A DNA stretch of 30,548 bases, from the NCBI GenBank assembly GCA_004151065.3, contig NWUY0300012307.1, forward strand, positions 40,147 to 70,694, read 5' to 3'. The notes beneath the pieces are model-generated. The model was not told where the DNA came from and did not search any database. It was given only the letters and a program-made list of their open reading frames with translations. This DNA comes from Larix sibirica (lineage: Eukaryota > Streptophyta > Pinopsida > Pinales > Pinaceae). Below, piece by piece: positions 8,701 through 19,515 of the stretch. Made by a program: the position numbers and the translations under genes. The stretch's first letter is position 1. Every line of letters starts with the position of its first letter.

Positions 8701-10650
8701 ATTGGTATTTCAACTTCCCAACACCTCCATCATAATAAAAAATGGAACCAGAAAGACAAACCACCTAACGATCATGCTTCTTAACTCAAGATGAGGATAA
8801 CTTGTTGCCTGCAATAGAATGATGGAGAAGAAGAAAGGGGAAAGAGCAGGTGAAGAGAACATTCAAGTTTTCAACATAGTGGAAAAAAATTAAAAACAAA
8901 CAAGAGTGGGCTTTAGAACCTACTTCTTCAACTCTCAAATGGTGATTGATTGTAATTATCGAAGCATCCACTCTTACTTCGAAGCTCTCACAAACAACAA
9001 TCTTCAATATCCCTTCCAATTTCTCACAAATTTGCTCCTCAACAATTAGCAAGCAACCCACTCAAAACCCTAGCAAAGATGAGTGAAATGAGTAAAATGA
9101 GAAATAGATTGAGAGAAAATGGAGTGAGTGAGTGTTTTGATCTACCAATGGAAGCCTAGCCATGCCTAAACCTAACTTATGGAACTTTGTCTCGGTTTCC
9201 ACAAGCAAAGGAAAAACAAATCACCTTAACTTGTGTGAGCAAACTAGGAGAAAACGGGGAGCAATTTTTTGCTCTCAAGAGGGTTTAGGGAGCAACCCGG
9301 GAGTGATCAAAGAGCACTCAGGGAGCATCAAGGAGCATCACTCCCTAAACACTCCCTGTTCTAGCAAAGAACATTTTAAATTTCAGGAAGCACACTTCAA
9401 ATAATCCCTCCCAAAAGGCAGTGATCAAGAAGTGCACTCCCAAGGTATTTCCTAAACACTATCTAGGACTGCAATTTGGGAGTGAAGCAAGGAGAGGAGT
9501 ACTCCCATGCAACGTAGTCTTGGAGATGTTACAGCTTGAACTAGCAGGTGTGGTTACAGCCCCAAAGAATGTGGCTATCCCAACTGTAACCTAGAGGTGT
9601 TTCCCACTGTTACATTGATAAATACGTCACTACACTTCCAGTTAGCTCTTCTCCAGCTTGAGGGGGGCTTCCCTAGATAGGATTGCTAGGCAATGGCAAT
9701 GAGGGCAGAAAGGTGATTTTAAGAGTTTTCCCTAGAAAAACTTGATGTCTTTTTGTAGTATGGTTTAAATGGGTGATGGGAGGACTTTGAAGACTAGTGC
9801 TAATCCCTAGGGCATATGGAGTCTCTAGATGATTCCCTTTTAGGCCTTGTTTATATGTGCTTGATAAAACTTCCTACAAATGGCATGACAAAGTTTCTAT
9901 GCAAGCAATTGATTCATTTTGTAAACCCCTACCAAGGAAAGGCAACATTCACATACACTTTCTTCTCTTTGCTTATATCATACCCCAACCTATGCCACTT
10001 GTTGGATACCCCTCTTAGGATACTAAATATCCCAAACATGCAACATAAATTGTAATATGATAAACCATGGAGTTATACAACCCTTAAAAGAAATAAGCAA
10101 ACAAACTTGGCAATGAGAGGAAATTACATAATTACTCAATTAGATCCACGAAGTTGAAATCCAAGGGAAGGAAATCCTTCAACTTCAATATACTCCATGA
10201 AATATATATAACAGTGAGGCTCCAAAAATGACAGAGATCTCACAATCCACCCATGACAAATGAGGGAGAGAGCAACGCCTTATATAGCTTTAAGCTCCTC
10301 AACCACTTACAATAAAATATTATTATTTTCCTTGATCTAACCAAGGATGGAATGAAATTAACCAACCTCCACTACAGTCTAACAAACTTCTAACAACTTT
10401 CATAAAAATTATGGTCTATGCCATAAGTACCATGTACTGCATAGGTCCCCTTTCTTGGCTAGTACAATAAATATATATTTTTATTTTCAAACTTACCAAA
10501 AAGTGGTTGAGTTCTAGCCAAACAACCCATGACCACTATAAAATATTAAACATCATCCCAAAGGACCTTGAGCAAACCCATCAAATCCTTAAGGCTTAAC
10601 CATAAATTTTGGTTAGAAGTGGACAATCCTAAACTAAACAAAATCCATAA
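8701..10650. other. Gene-free region with GGGAGCA/GGGAGTG clusters
   Basis: Open frames (for example 8786-9061 minus, 9162-9404 plus, 9816-10055 plus) have no recognisable domain and low-complexity translations. Around 9255-9510 the words GGGAGCA, GGGAGTG and their complement CACTCCC recur many times. The part from about 10150 to 10620 reads like a decayed LTR or leader, with no partner copy. Confidence 0.4.
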
Positions 10651-11372
10651 CAATGCTATCATCCAAGAGTGAGCAGCCCGAATTCCATGTCAGCCATGAA
10701 AATCGCAGAGAACCACTATGAGAGAGAAAAACAATAAGAAGGCGATCCCACTTAAGGAATAGAAAGGTGGTCAAATATTATAATGCGTCCATCCGTGGTC
10801 AAGGAGAAACAGCCCACGATTCTACACATGCAAGCGTTGGTTTTAATTAACGCAGCCAACACTTATATTCTCCCATTGTTGCGATTTCCTCAGGCAGGCC
10901 CATCTGCATAAATGCCCAACTATGGTGGTCCCACGGCTTTGATAGAGAGAGAGAGAGAGAGAGAGATCAACCCCATGACAAAAATAGAAAGAAACCAAAC
11001 CCATGGACAATGCTATCATCCAAGAGTGAGCATCCTGAATTCCATGTCAGCCATGAAAATCGTACCGACCCACTATGAGAGAGAAAAACAATAGGAAGGC
11101 GAACCCACTTAAGGAATAGAAAGGTGGTCAAATCTTAATAACGCGGCTGCCCGTGGTCAAGGAGAAACAGCCCACGATTCTACACATGCATGCGGTGGTT
11201 TTAATTAACACAACCAACACTTATATTCTCCCATTGTTGCGATTTCGTCAGGTGGGCCCATCTGCATAAATGCCCAACTATTGTGGACCCACGGCTTTGA
11301 TAGACAAGAGAGAGAGAGAGAGAGAGAGAGATCAGCCCCATGACAGAAATAGAAAGAAACCAAACCCATGGA
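10651..11372. repeat. Tandem duplication, two copies of about 360 bp with GA microsatellite
   Basis: Copy one (10651-11007) and copy two (11008-11372) are head to tail with no spacer. Both start CAATGCTATCATCCAAGAGT and end ACCAAACCCATGGA. By eye they differ at roughly 30 sites, i.e. above 90% identity. Each contains a (GA)n run after GGCTTTGATAGA, shorter in copy one (about 10944-10966) and longer in copy two (about 11307-11331). Substitutions are mainly transitions. Open frames inside cross the microsatellite and are not credible genes. Confidence 0.9.
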
Positions 11373-12032
11373 TTCCTGTACAGATTTATCACATGCGCAT
11401 ATTCTCGTGTAGTTCTCACCCACACCAGCACTAGGTGCTATCTCTGTCGTTCCTATTCCGGTGCTCGAATTGTCCTCTTTTTCCCTTAGGCACATTAATC
11501 ATGCTGCCATTCGCAAGTATTGTACACAAACATCTTAAAACAGAGCCGAAAAGACTCGATCCATGGATTTTATCTTGCCAGTAGCCTCACTCTTACTACA
11601 CAATCACTCATTGATGAAATGGAAATTGAAAATAAAAAGTATTAACCGGAAGTCTCAGTCAAGCATTCACAAGATGAGTTGGATGTTGAACAAACGACAT
11701 TCCATAGATGTCAAACTTTGCCCATACAAAGTTGCTGCCACTTACAAGCTGTGTCCACATTTTGCCCCAAGGAACTGTTCAAAAATTCAATCGTTCTACT
11801 TGTTGAGATCAATCTACAAAACTGATGTAAGGCACAGATCTGAGATGTAGCCACCGTGTCTTCTCTAGAAATGCAATCCAAATAGAATCTTTGAAAAGAT
11901 ATGCGGACAATGGCACAGGTCTGAGATGATATCATTGAGTTGTCTTGTCTCTTATGCTACTGGTTGTTCAAGTGAACAAACTGAGGATCGAGGGCACACA
12001 TGCTAAATTGGTTAGAAAAAAACGCCTTCCTT
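11373..12032. other. No gene seen
   Basis: Frames at 11563-11850 (plus) and 11711-11935 (minus) overlap each other on opposite strands and show no domain. The segment is less AT-rich than its surroundings. Confidence 0.35.
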
Positions 12033-12221
12033 CTAAGACAGTAGGCTTAGCTTCGTAAGTGCCAAATATACCGCAAGAAGCTTCTTTTCCAGAGAACAAC
12101 CTCTAAAAGTAGTACTTTGTTCTTGCACCAAATAAACACCGTGTGAAATAGAAAATCCCCAAATGCATTCTCCAAAAATGTCAACACTTGCATGCTGAAA
12201 TACCAAGGGACTAAAGCTCAT
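12033..12221 (-). pseudogene. Possible RNase H-like fragment of a retroelement
   Basis: A 62-codon minus frame has VYLVQEQSTTF followed 8 residues later by KKLLAVYLALTKL. Ty3/gypsy RNase H domains have a similar order: a GAVL.QE-type strand, then an EREALAVV-type helix with KF or KL. The spacing here is shorter than usual, and neither the upstream reverse transcriptase nor a flanking integrase was found in frame. It could be a short torn fragment or a chance similarity. Confidence 0.25.
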
Positions 12222-12299
12222 AGCTTCATGAGAGGCAACCGTTTAAAAACAAGTCAAAAAAGTGAGGATTTAGAACCACATGCTAGGTTTCCAAAATAG

Positions 12300-13266
12300 T
12301 ATGGTGGGCTAGACTAATTTTAGGAAAGGAAAGATATAAAAAACGCATAGCCTAAACGTTTGACGATTTCAACCTTTCTCAACGGCTTTTTCTGGTGTGA
12401 TTTCGACAAAATCTGGCAAGAATTTTGAAGAAATTCTCAAAATCCCAAATAACTATGTTTAAATTCACATAATATGGGTTCCCTGGGGGGTATTTGACGG
12501 TGTTGAATCCATTATGCATTCAAAAATTCGATTTGGACAGCACAAAATTCAGATTTCTATAAACAAAATCGTCGGATTCCAACTTCCGACCAAAACCTCG
12601 TCGAAAATTCAAAATCGTCGAATTTTTACCCTTGTTCTATTAAAAATAGTAACTAGACCTCTCAAGTAGGGTGTACCCTTTCCTAGGCAAAATGCAAGGA
12701 ATATTCCTTTAGAGTCTAGACTATCTGCTCCCCAAAAGTCAACAATCCTTTGAATAGAAACCACCTCTCATGTCAAATAAAGAAAAACTTTAAGATAGAA
12801 AGTGGCTCTCCAAGGGTGGCAAGTAGGATTAGGCCTAAAATAGCAATGAACAAGGGCTCTATCAAAGGGGAAGAAAATTCATCAACGAGGGTGCACTAAG
12901 TCGGTTCACATGCAAGCTTCAAGGCAAATAATGTCTAAAATAAGCAAGCAGCCTCATGTGGGCCCACCAAATACCTTTTTTCCCATACTGAAACAAAACC
13001 AGTCCCTAAAATTTCGAATTGTCCAAAATGGCTTGAAATCTGACTCTGAAACTGTACGCCACATTTGGTATCCAAAAGTCCAATCACCCCGCTAAAACTT
13101 GCCCAAAATCCATGGTCTTCAGATCAGATAAAAATCAGACCATGAGCAAATCTCTCAACTAGGTACTTAAATATAAAATTATCCCGTCAATCTGCCTAAA
13201 CTCGAAAATCCCTAAAAATAGCAGATTCTAAAAATAGAATTTACTAAAAATAGCAACTTCTGATCA
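12300..13266 (-). repeat. LTR-like sequence, minus orientation, outer end not fixed
   Basis: On the minus strand CCCTCAAGGGGAA (13279-13267) is a good polypurine tract, and it is followed directly by TGATCAGAAGTTGC, i.e. a TG start at 13266. This is the layout of a 3' LTR of a plant LTR retrotransposon. A TATA-like ATTTTATATTTAAG lies about 90 nt further on. Around 12530-12640 the sequence is rich in TCG and CGA words, similar in style to 24400-24545. The far LTR end, the partner LTR and target duplication were not found, so the left boundary is a guess. Confidence 0.45.
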
Positions 13267-13279
13267 TTCCCCTTGAGGG

Positions 13280-14290
13280 TCCTCGACCTTTCATATTTTT
13301 TTTCTTTTGTTAAAGATACTTCTTATATATACAGAAAAGTATTTACATCAGCATCAGAAAAAAAGAAAACAGAATAGTCTATACTATAGCGATTATATCC
13401 TTTTTCTTAAAGCAACCAAAACAGATAATGAAATCAAAGCAAGCTCTTAGTTTTTCACAATTTAATCAATATTTATCTAGGATCTTACTGAGAGAATAAC
13501 AAGCACAACNGGGGGGGGGAGGGGGTCTGCAGGCTGCAACTCAGGTCCTTTGTATCACTGATGACACACCATAATACAATGTAGATTTGACAATGAAGTC
13601 TTTTAAGTTTTACTCTATTGGGGGGTTTTTTCCAATCTTATCCCAGTGTCCATTGATGGTCTTGCTTTACCTGATGTGCATTTATTGTTGGGTTGTTTTA
13701 GGCATATTTATTCCTGCAAGTTTCCTGTATGGGTTTTACATTTTTTTTAACACTAACTTCCATCACAAGCTTGAAATTGAACCAAATTATTGTGATTAGG
13801 AATGTTGAAACAAAATCTCCCCATGGTAATTAATTTAAGAAAAAAATAAATGAAAGGAAGATCAAGGATCTTGTGGAGTTGTCTAATACTCTCCTAACTC
13901 AAATTTGTGATCATAGCACGAATCAACGTCAAAAAGGTTAACAATAGTTCTTGCTAATAAATTCAGGGATGAAGGGATCTTACTAGCCCTAAACCAAACA
14001 AAAGTAGTCAGGCTCATTGACGACACAAAAAGGTCGATTTGTTTAAGTAGCATTTTGGCAAAGAATTTAGCTTTTCTAATGGAAACATGTCCTTAGGCTT
14101 AGATCACACTCAACTAAGTAGCTCCTTCTATTTCCTTTGTTCTTTCTATGATTGGCTACTTGAGGCTATTGGAATCCTTCCCTTTAGCTATCTAATGAAA
14201 TCCATGGTAGATTTGGTTCCTCCACCTGGGATGATGGTTAAGAGAGAGGTCATTGATTGAATGTAGTAAGAGATGGCAATATTATGAATG
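13280..14290. other. Gene-free; sequence gap beside a poly-G run
   Basis: No credible gene was seen; a frame at 13587-13799 is hydrophobic and low-complexity. One undetermined base is at 13510, directly followed by G9-A-G5 (13511-13525), a likely sequencing or assembly trouble spot. Confidence 0.4.
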
Positions 14291-14299
14291 CTCGAGTCC

Positions 14300-14600
14300 A
14301 TTATCTCGGTTGGGCTGTGGTCAGTTGAGAGTCGAGACAGGTCATTACAATGCAAATGATCCAATTATTCCAAAGTTCAAACCTCGGTGGGCATAGAGCC
14401 ATAGAACAATGTGTGCTTGGGCCAAACTTAACAGCTACCACGTTGAAGCGGGACCACAATAATGGGGATCATGATAATGCAGAAATGGGGTTCATAGCTC
14501 TCCTCAGATCAAAAGAAAGCGTTTGCCTTTGCCAAAAGAAAAAATGCTCAGCACCAATGCATTAATAGACTGGATTTAGAAGTTATGAAACAAGATAACC
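14300..14600 (+). mobile_element. Candidate tRNA-derived SINE
   Basis: TGGTCAGTTGAG (14319-14330) resembles a polymerase III A box, and AGTTCAAACCT (14374-14384) a B box followed by CGGTGGGC, as in the T arm and acceptor stem of a tRNA. The spacing of about 43 nt fits a tRNA-derived head. The outer borders are approximate, as no A tail or target duplication could be fixed. An open frame at 14350-14565 overlaps it but has no known domain. Confidence 0.4.
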
Positions 14601-15522
14601 TCTACTTCGCAATGATACAAAAATAACCACAGGGTTTAGGATAGGTCCAAAATGTTACAAAGAAGGTTGAACTGATAGAACAAGGCATGTGGCAAGTAGA
14701 GAGAAGAAGCTGAGTTTTCTAAATCTGTTCCACTGAATCATGTTTATCCTCGGCCTGAGTATAAGTAAATTTTAAAAACAATGAGAATTTACCAGTAGTT
14801 AGCTGGGGGCAGACTGAAAAACCTCCTACAAGAGAGAATATATTTATCCTGGCAAGGGAAATGACAGAAACCTTACGTCTCTTAGGTATAGTTGGGGACA
14901 ACATAAGAAGAATCTATGTAACCATCATAGACGTGCTATGAAAATCTTCAAGATTGGCTGATCAATTTTAGGAGTTCTGAACCAAACTTAACAAAAATGT
15001 GAAGATAAAGCTACAAATTAATCCGAAAATGTAGGGAGGGGGCATGAGTCTCACCGGATAAGAAATGCCGAGCGAATCACTGATAAGAGCATTTGACTTC
15101 GGGCAAAACCTGTTGGTCATCCCAAATTATGCAGATCATACCATTAGATGAAGATCATAACCTGATAATCCTTAAAAATCCGTAAGACTGATAGTAGAAA
15201 TAGAAATTGCATTTTAGTGGGCAAATGAATTCTCAACCAAACCTTAAAGGCTCTTTGGTGAGAGGGCATACAAGAAAATCCAACAATTTGGTGCTGACAC
15301 TCCTCGCCATATTATTTTCTTTCCAATAAGCAACCCTATACTGCAAAATATTTGGCTTCTGTATCTCACACCGATATCATTTTAAAAATATATATTATAG
15401 AAAGTTCAAATTCGATCGATGTGAAGTTTATAACTCAGTTTTGTGGTCTCAGAAACGGGTTTTATAAGTCAATTTGAATGGTGTGTTTCATACCTCTAAG
15501 ATTACATTTTCCATCATCCTCG
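14601..15522. other. No feature recognised
   Basis: Mixed-composition DNA without a credible coding frame or repeat. A frame at 14719-14904 (minus) has no domain. Confidence 0.35.
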
Positions 15523-15870
15523 TGGTATGCTTTTTGCATAGAACATGGTATAAGTATATATATGGTTTGCTTTATCTTATTTAATTATAAATGATAAATC
15601 TACCTTTAACATTGTTAATTATTTTTGGTGTGCTTTTGGCATAGAACATGGTATAAGTATATATGATTTGCTTATCTTCCTTAATTATAAATGATAAATC
15701 TACATATAACGTTGCTAATAATGGTTTGTGGTATAACTTTTATCTAAATTATGTTAAGAGATGGCATGTTTTAATCTTCTTTAATTAAGAATGATAAATC
15801 TATCTATAATATTGCTAATTATTATCTGGTGGTATAACTTTTATTGAATTATACTAAGAGATGAATTATA
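15523..15870. repeat. AT-rich tandem repeat, units of about 100 bp
   Basis: Units start near 15523, 15627, 15725 and 15828 (partial). They share TTTAATTAWRAATGATAAATCTA followed by TAATATTGCTAATTA-type sequence and a GGTGTGCTTTT or GGTATAACTTTT head. Units 1-2 form one subtype (CATAGAACATGGTATAAGTA) and units 3-4 another (TTATGTTAAGAGATG). Confidence 0.8.
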
Positions 15871-15871
15871 T

Positions 15872-16124
15872 TAAGAGATAATATGTTTTAATTTATATTA
15901 ATACATCATAAGTATAAAATATAAGTATTGCATAGAATTACATTATGTGTAGAGACAAAACAATAAGCAACCTATTGTGTTAATTTAAAAATGATGAAGT
16001 ACTAAGAGATAACATGTTTTAATTTATATTAGCACATCATAAGTATAAAATATAAGTATGTCATAGAATTACATCATGTGCAAAGACAAAACAATAAGCA
16101 ACCTATTGTGCCAATTTAAAAATG
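15872..16124. repeat. Direct repeat, two 122-bp copies
   Basis: Copies at 15872-15993 and 16003-16124 share TAAGAGATAAYATGTTTTAA, CATCATAAGTATAAAATATA and ACAAAACAATAAGCAACCTA. By eye they are about 93% identical, with 9 bp between. They lie just outside the retrotransposon that starts at 16252. Confidence 0.88.
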
Positions 16125-16251
16125 CAAGAAACCCAAACATATTCACAAAACACATGAATATTGATGGCTATAACAAAGTTGGAATAAAGTTCTTATTGTA
16201 GTTTTGTACAATACAATATGATGCAAGTGCTCTTTCCCAATTGCCCTTTGT

Positions 16252-16592
16252 TGTTGGAACAGTTGGTTCATTGAAAACTTCACCTTGTCGGAAGAAGGGA
16301 GTCGTCCATTGAAGGGAGCCGACCATCGACTAAAGTGTGTCCACTTTGGGTCCTCAGATTTGAATTCTATGGACAATTATAACCGATGTGGTCCCATTGT
16401 TGTTAGTTTAGGCTCCTACCCAAACCTATTTATAGGTGATTCTTCTAGGATTGGTCTACCATGGGATCATGGAGATCATTGTGATCTCATGGAGCTTGGG
16501 TCATTGTGCTTAAGTGCAAGCAGTGTTTGTTGACACCGCCGCTTTCTTGGAAACTTTGTTGTCACTTCTATTGTTTTCTTCTTGTCCCAGCA
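16252..16592 (+). repeat. 5' LTR
   Basis: It starts TGTTGGAACAG and ends CCCAGCA. A TATA-like TATTTATA lies at 16428-16435 (also conserved in the 3' LTR at about 19691-19698), a plausible polymerase II promoter. Open frames in the LTR are not genes. Confidence 0.92.
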
Positions 16593-16604
16593 TGGTATTA
16601 GAGT
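16593..16604 (+). promoter_or_regulatory. Primer-binding site
   Basis: TGGTATTAGAGT follows the 5' LTR without a gap. It differs from the initiator-Met site TGGTATCAGAGC at two positions, both C-to-T changes. Confidence 0.88.
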
Positions 16605-17323
16605 TGGTTGATTCGTGATTATTGCAGAATGAATGAGTTCCATTAGATGATGGTGATTTGATGCACTGGATTTTGTTGTTGGGTCAAGGAAAATGGTGAA
16701 TCGCTAAATTCAACCAACGTACCCTAATTTTGGCATGATTTGAATTCTTTGGGTATTTCAAGTTCAACGCATTGCTATTGGCATATATGGAGTGCTCATT
16801 GATCTCGGTGAACGAACTTCTATGGGCATGAAGATGCAATCGTCAGGCATATTGTTGTTCTTGGAAGAGTGGTTAACCATGGTGTGCCCTAGATGATGAG
16901 ATTTAGAAATGTCTTGGGTGTTATTTTGCTAGATGTATGATGCCCTAGCTTGTTTGGCAAAGCATTGTTATTTGACTAGGTCCTCGACTTTTGATGCATA
17001 TCGACTTGTATTAGTTGACAAAGTATTGACCGATGATAGTTTGACTGGAGATGACCTTGTATGGTTACATCGAAACATGATAGACCGGAGGTTGACTCAT
17101 TTGTATATCTTGTGTTTCCCTATAAACTTCTTTTTTGGTCAACTTCTGAAGCCATTGGCTAGAGGGTTTGACTAGATGGTGAATTGACTGGATGGTCGAC
17201 TTGCATCTCAAAGTTGTTGACTTGATAAATTCATAAAGGCCATTGATTGAGCATCGACTGGCATTTGTTTATTCCTCTAGCAATTAGTTTGTCCATCGAC
17301 TGGTTTCCTTTAGTCTATTAAAG
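16605..17323 (+). other. Leader of the retrotransposon, TCGACT-rich
   Basis: This untranslated leader contains five of the ten TCGACT words of the element (16984, 17001, 17196, 17254, 17296) and many TTGACT variants. An open frame at 16933-17175 has no domain and is probably a by-product of the repeated motif. Confidence 0.5.
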
Positions 17324-18533
17324 ATGGGTGCCTTTGACGAAGATGAAGCCTTGATCTTGTTGAGATTGAAGGAGGTTCATGAGAAGAAAATTGTTGCTTT
17401 ACGGGAATCCCATGATTGACTTCAGTAGGAGGTCGCTGTCTTGTAGGCTATTGTTTCCTTGTGGTAGATAAAGAATGAAGGATTGAAGAATCAGTTGAAG
17501 ACTGCTTATTCCTTGCTTGAATATGAAGCTGCTCTTTTCCAGATTGTTGTTTTGCAAAGAATGAATGAGAAATCCGAGAAGATTGTTTCCTTGGAGAACG
17601 CCATGGAAAATATTTTCCAGAATCTTGTGGATGGATTTGGGGACAAGACCGATCTCGTTGATGACCTGAAGGTCAAAGTTAAGGTTGTTTTTTATAAAGA
17701 AAATGATGTCTTGAAGGAGAAGATTTGTAGATTGGAGGAAGATAATACCCAACTAGCCAATGAGGCTTCCCATTTGTGGGCCTATGTCGATAAACTTTGT
17801 GGATAAGCTGCTCCTCTTCAAGAAGATAATAATTGCTTATTTGATGAATATCAAGCATTGAATGAAGACTATTATTCCTTGATACTACAACTGACAGAGA
17901 AAGATGAGACTATTAAGGATTTACAAGAGTGCAAGTTGAGTCTTGAATTGGAGATCAACCGACTATAGGAAGTTGAGAAGAAGATTGTCGATGTTGTTGA
18001 GCTGCCAGGCTCACCTATTACTTCTTCTACCTTTGATAATCTTGATTGTAGCCTAGTTGGTTGTAAATTTGTTGACTGTAAGAAATATGTTGATGATGTT
18101 TTTGATTTCATCTCATGATTTGTTGACTATTGATGTTTTTTCTCCTAGTTTTGAGAAACACGCTATTGGTATAGGGTCCTGACTACTGAGCAAGATGGGA
18201 TATATCGTAGGAGGACTTGGGAAGAATGGAAAGGATATTTTTGCTCCTATTATCCATGAAATGAAGTCGCCAAGAATAGGTCTTGGATATGATGCTGCTA
18301 CACCTAGTTCTACAAACATCAGGAAAGATTTATTTGTTGTTGGAGGTGTTTAGATTGAGTTTCCTGAAGAGAAAAGTAATCATGATTGTGTTGAAAAGAT
18401 TGATGAGATGGTTGTTCCTCTCAAACCAAAAATTGAGAATGTTTTTGCAGATGACATTATTGCTAAAATGCTAGGTTGTTATGCTCTCGTTAGTGAACGA
18501 AAACTTGATCCTGCATCGCCTATTCTTCCATAA
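17324..18533 (+). pseudogene. Coiled-coil plus G-patch-like protein of the retrotransposon, decayed
   Basis: From ATG 17324 the frame can be followed for about 400 codons. The first 220 are rich in Leu, Glu, Lys and Asp in heptad order (for example KEVHEKKIVAL, RLEEDNTQLANE, LQLTEKDETIKDL), a long coiled coil as in Gag-like structural proteins. After a one-base frame change near 18116 comes a G-patch-like region (about 18168-18290): a KMGY start, GGLGKNGKD in the middle and GLGYD at the end, with the expected Gly spacing. G-patches bind RNA or RNA helicases and occur in some retroviral and plant retroelement polyproteins. The frame then runs on to TAA 18531 without a known domain. Breaks: TGA at 17417, 18116 and 18180; TAG at 17426, 17444, 17465, 17966 and 18351; TAA at 17804. 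The longest clean piece is 17483-17806. A captured host gene is an alternative origin. It cannot make the full protein. Confidence 0.72.
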
Positions 18534-19507
18534 CAAAAATTTGTCCCATATCGTCATCCTCATTAGAAGAATTAGAGGAATTTTCCCATGAATCAAAATT
18601 CTTGAAAAGATGGTAGTTATACTTTTAGCACACTACAGAAAAGATGTGAAAGACTAAACCATGGACCAATGCCGACTACTCAGATAGATTGTGGTTGGAT
18701 TGATGAAAGATCGTGGAATAATTTGAACAAATGCTTCAGGACTTCATACATATGTGTATCATTGATTGTATTGTCATATAGTGTTTATTCTTACCTGCTT
18801 TTGATTTCTTTGGAGTGGCCGAATGAGGCTTGACCAAAGATGACAATCGATTGGAATGTTCATTGACTGAGATATTATTGTTGATTGATTTGAGAGTGGT
18901 AGATTAAGATTCGACTAGTGGTGACAATCAGTTGAAGTTTTGATTGGATTGTTTGTCAGTTGAGTTTCAATTCATATTGGTGTGTTTTGGTATTGATGGT
19001 TGTATTATCCCTTAGTTGTGTTCAAGGGGGGATAAATTGAAGTAAATTGAATATTGTTGATGTGTAAACCCAATTGATGCTTTGATGTCTACTCGACCGT
19101 GACTTCCTGACTGACTAAACTATGTTTGACTAAGTTGCTCATTGTTTGTTGGGAGATTTGATTGATTACTATTGTTAGTATCTATTTGATGGATGGACAA
19201 ATACTATATTACATAGACTACCTATATGTATTATGCCTTTGGCTATTCAATTGATCGACTAGGTTATGTTGTCTTGTTCTCTAGTTGATTGATCGACTGG
19301 GAATTTTTGACCAGCAGTATGGAAACTTATTTGTTGACTGCATGAACATTGTTTCAGATTTCTTCAAGGAGTATTTGTTGTACTTGAATTTGATCAGCTT
19401 GATGGTGGCAGTGGTATGTTGTTGTATCAGGGATGATCCATGTTTGCAGTTCAGATCAAATTAAGGGGGAACACTATGTAATTTGTTCTTTCCTCCAAGA
19501 TAATTTT
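18534..19507 (+). other. 3' untranslated part of the retrotransposon
   Basis: No domain was recognised. It includes purine runs at about 19024-19032 (AAGGGGGGATA) and 19463-19471 (AAGGGGGAA) that look like accessory or former polypurine tracts, and three TCGACT words (18911, 19255, 19293). Confidence 0.45.
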
Positions 19508-19515
19508 ACAGGGGG
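19508..19515 (+). promoter_or_regulatory. Polypurine tract next to the 3' LTR
   Basis: ACAGGGGG directly precedes the 3' LTR. It is short for a plant tract; the stronger run AAGGGGGAA lies 45 nt upstream. Confidence 0.6.

Noticed and set aside
11201-11495. Ser/Leu-rich frames on the minus strand
   Set aside because: They translate the GA/CT microsatellite and duplicated sequence; no real protein character.
16285-16533. Open frames in the 5' LTR on both strands
   Set aside because: They lie wholly or partly in the LTR and are not kept in the 3' LTR.
17399-17752. Minus-strand frame of 117 codons
   Set aside because: Opposite-strand shadow of the coiled-coil frame; Leu/Asn/Gln-rich as expected from reading Glu/Lys/Leu codons backwards.
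18283-18474. Plus frame of 63 codons beginning inside the G-patch region
   Set aside because: Alternative phase of the coiled-coil/G-patch pseudogene; hydrophobic and without domain.
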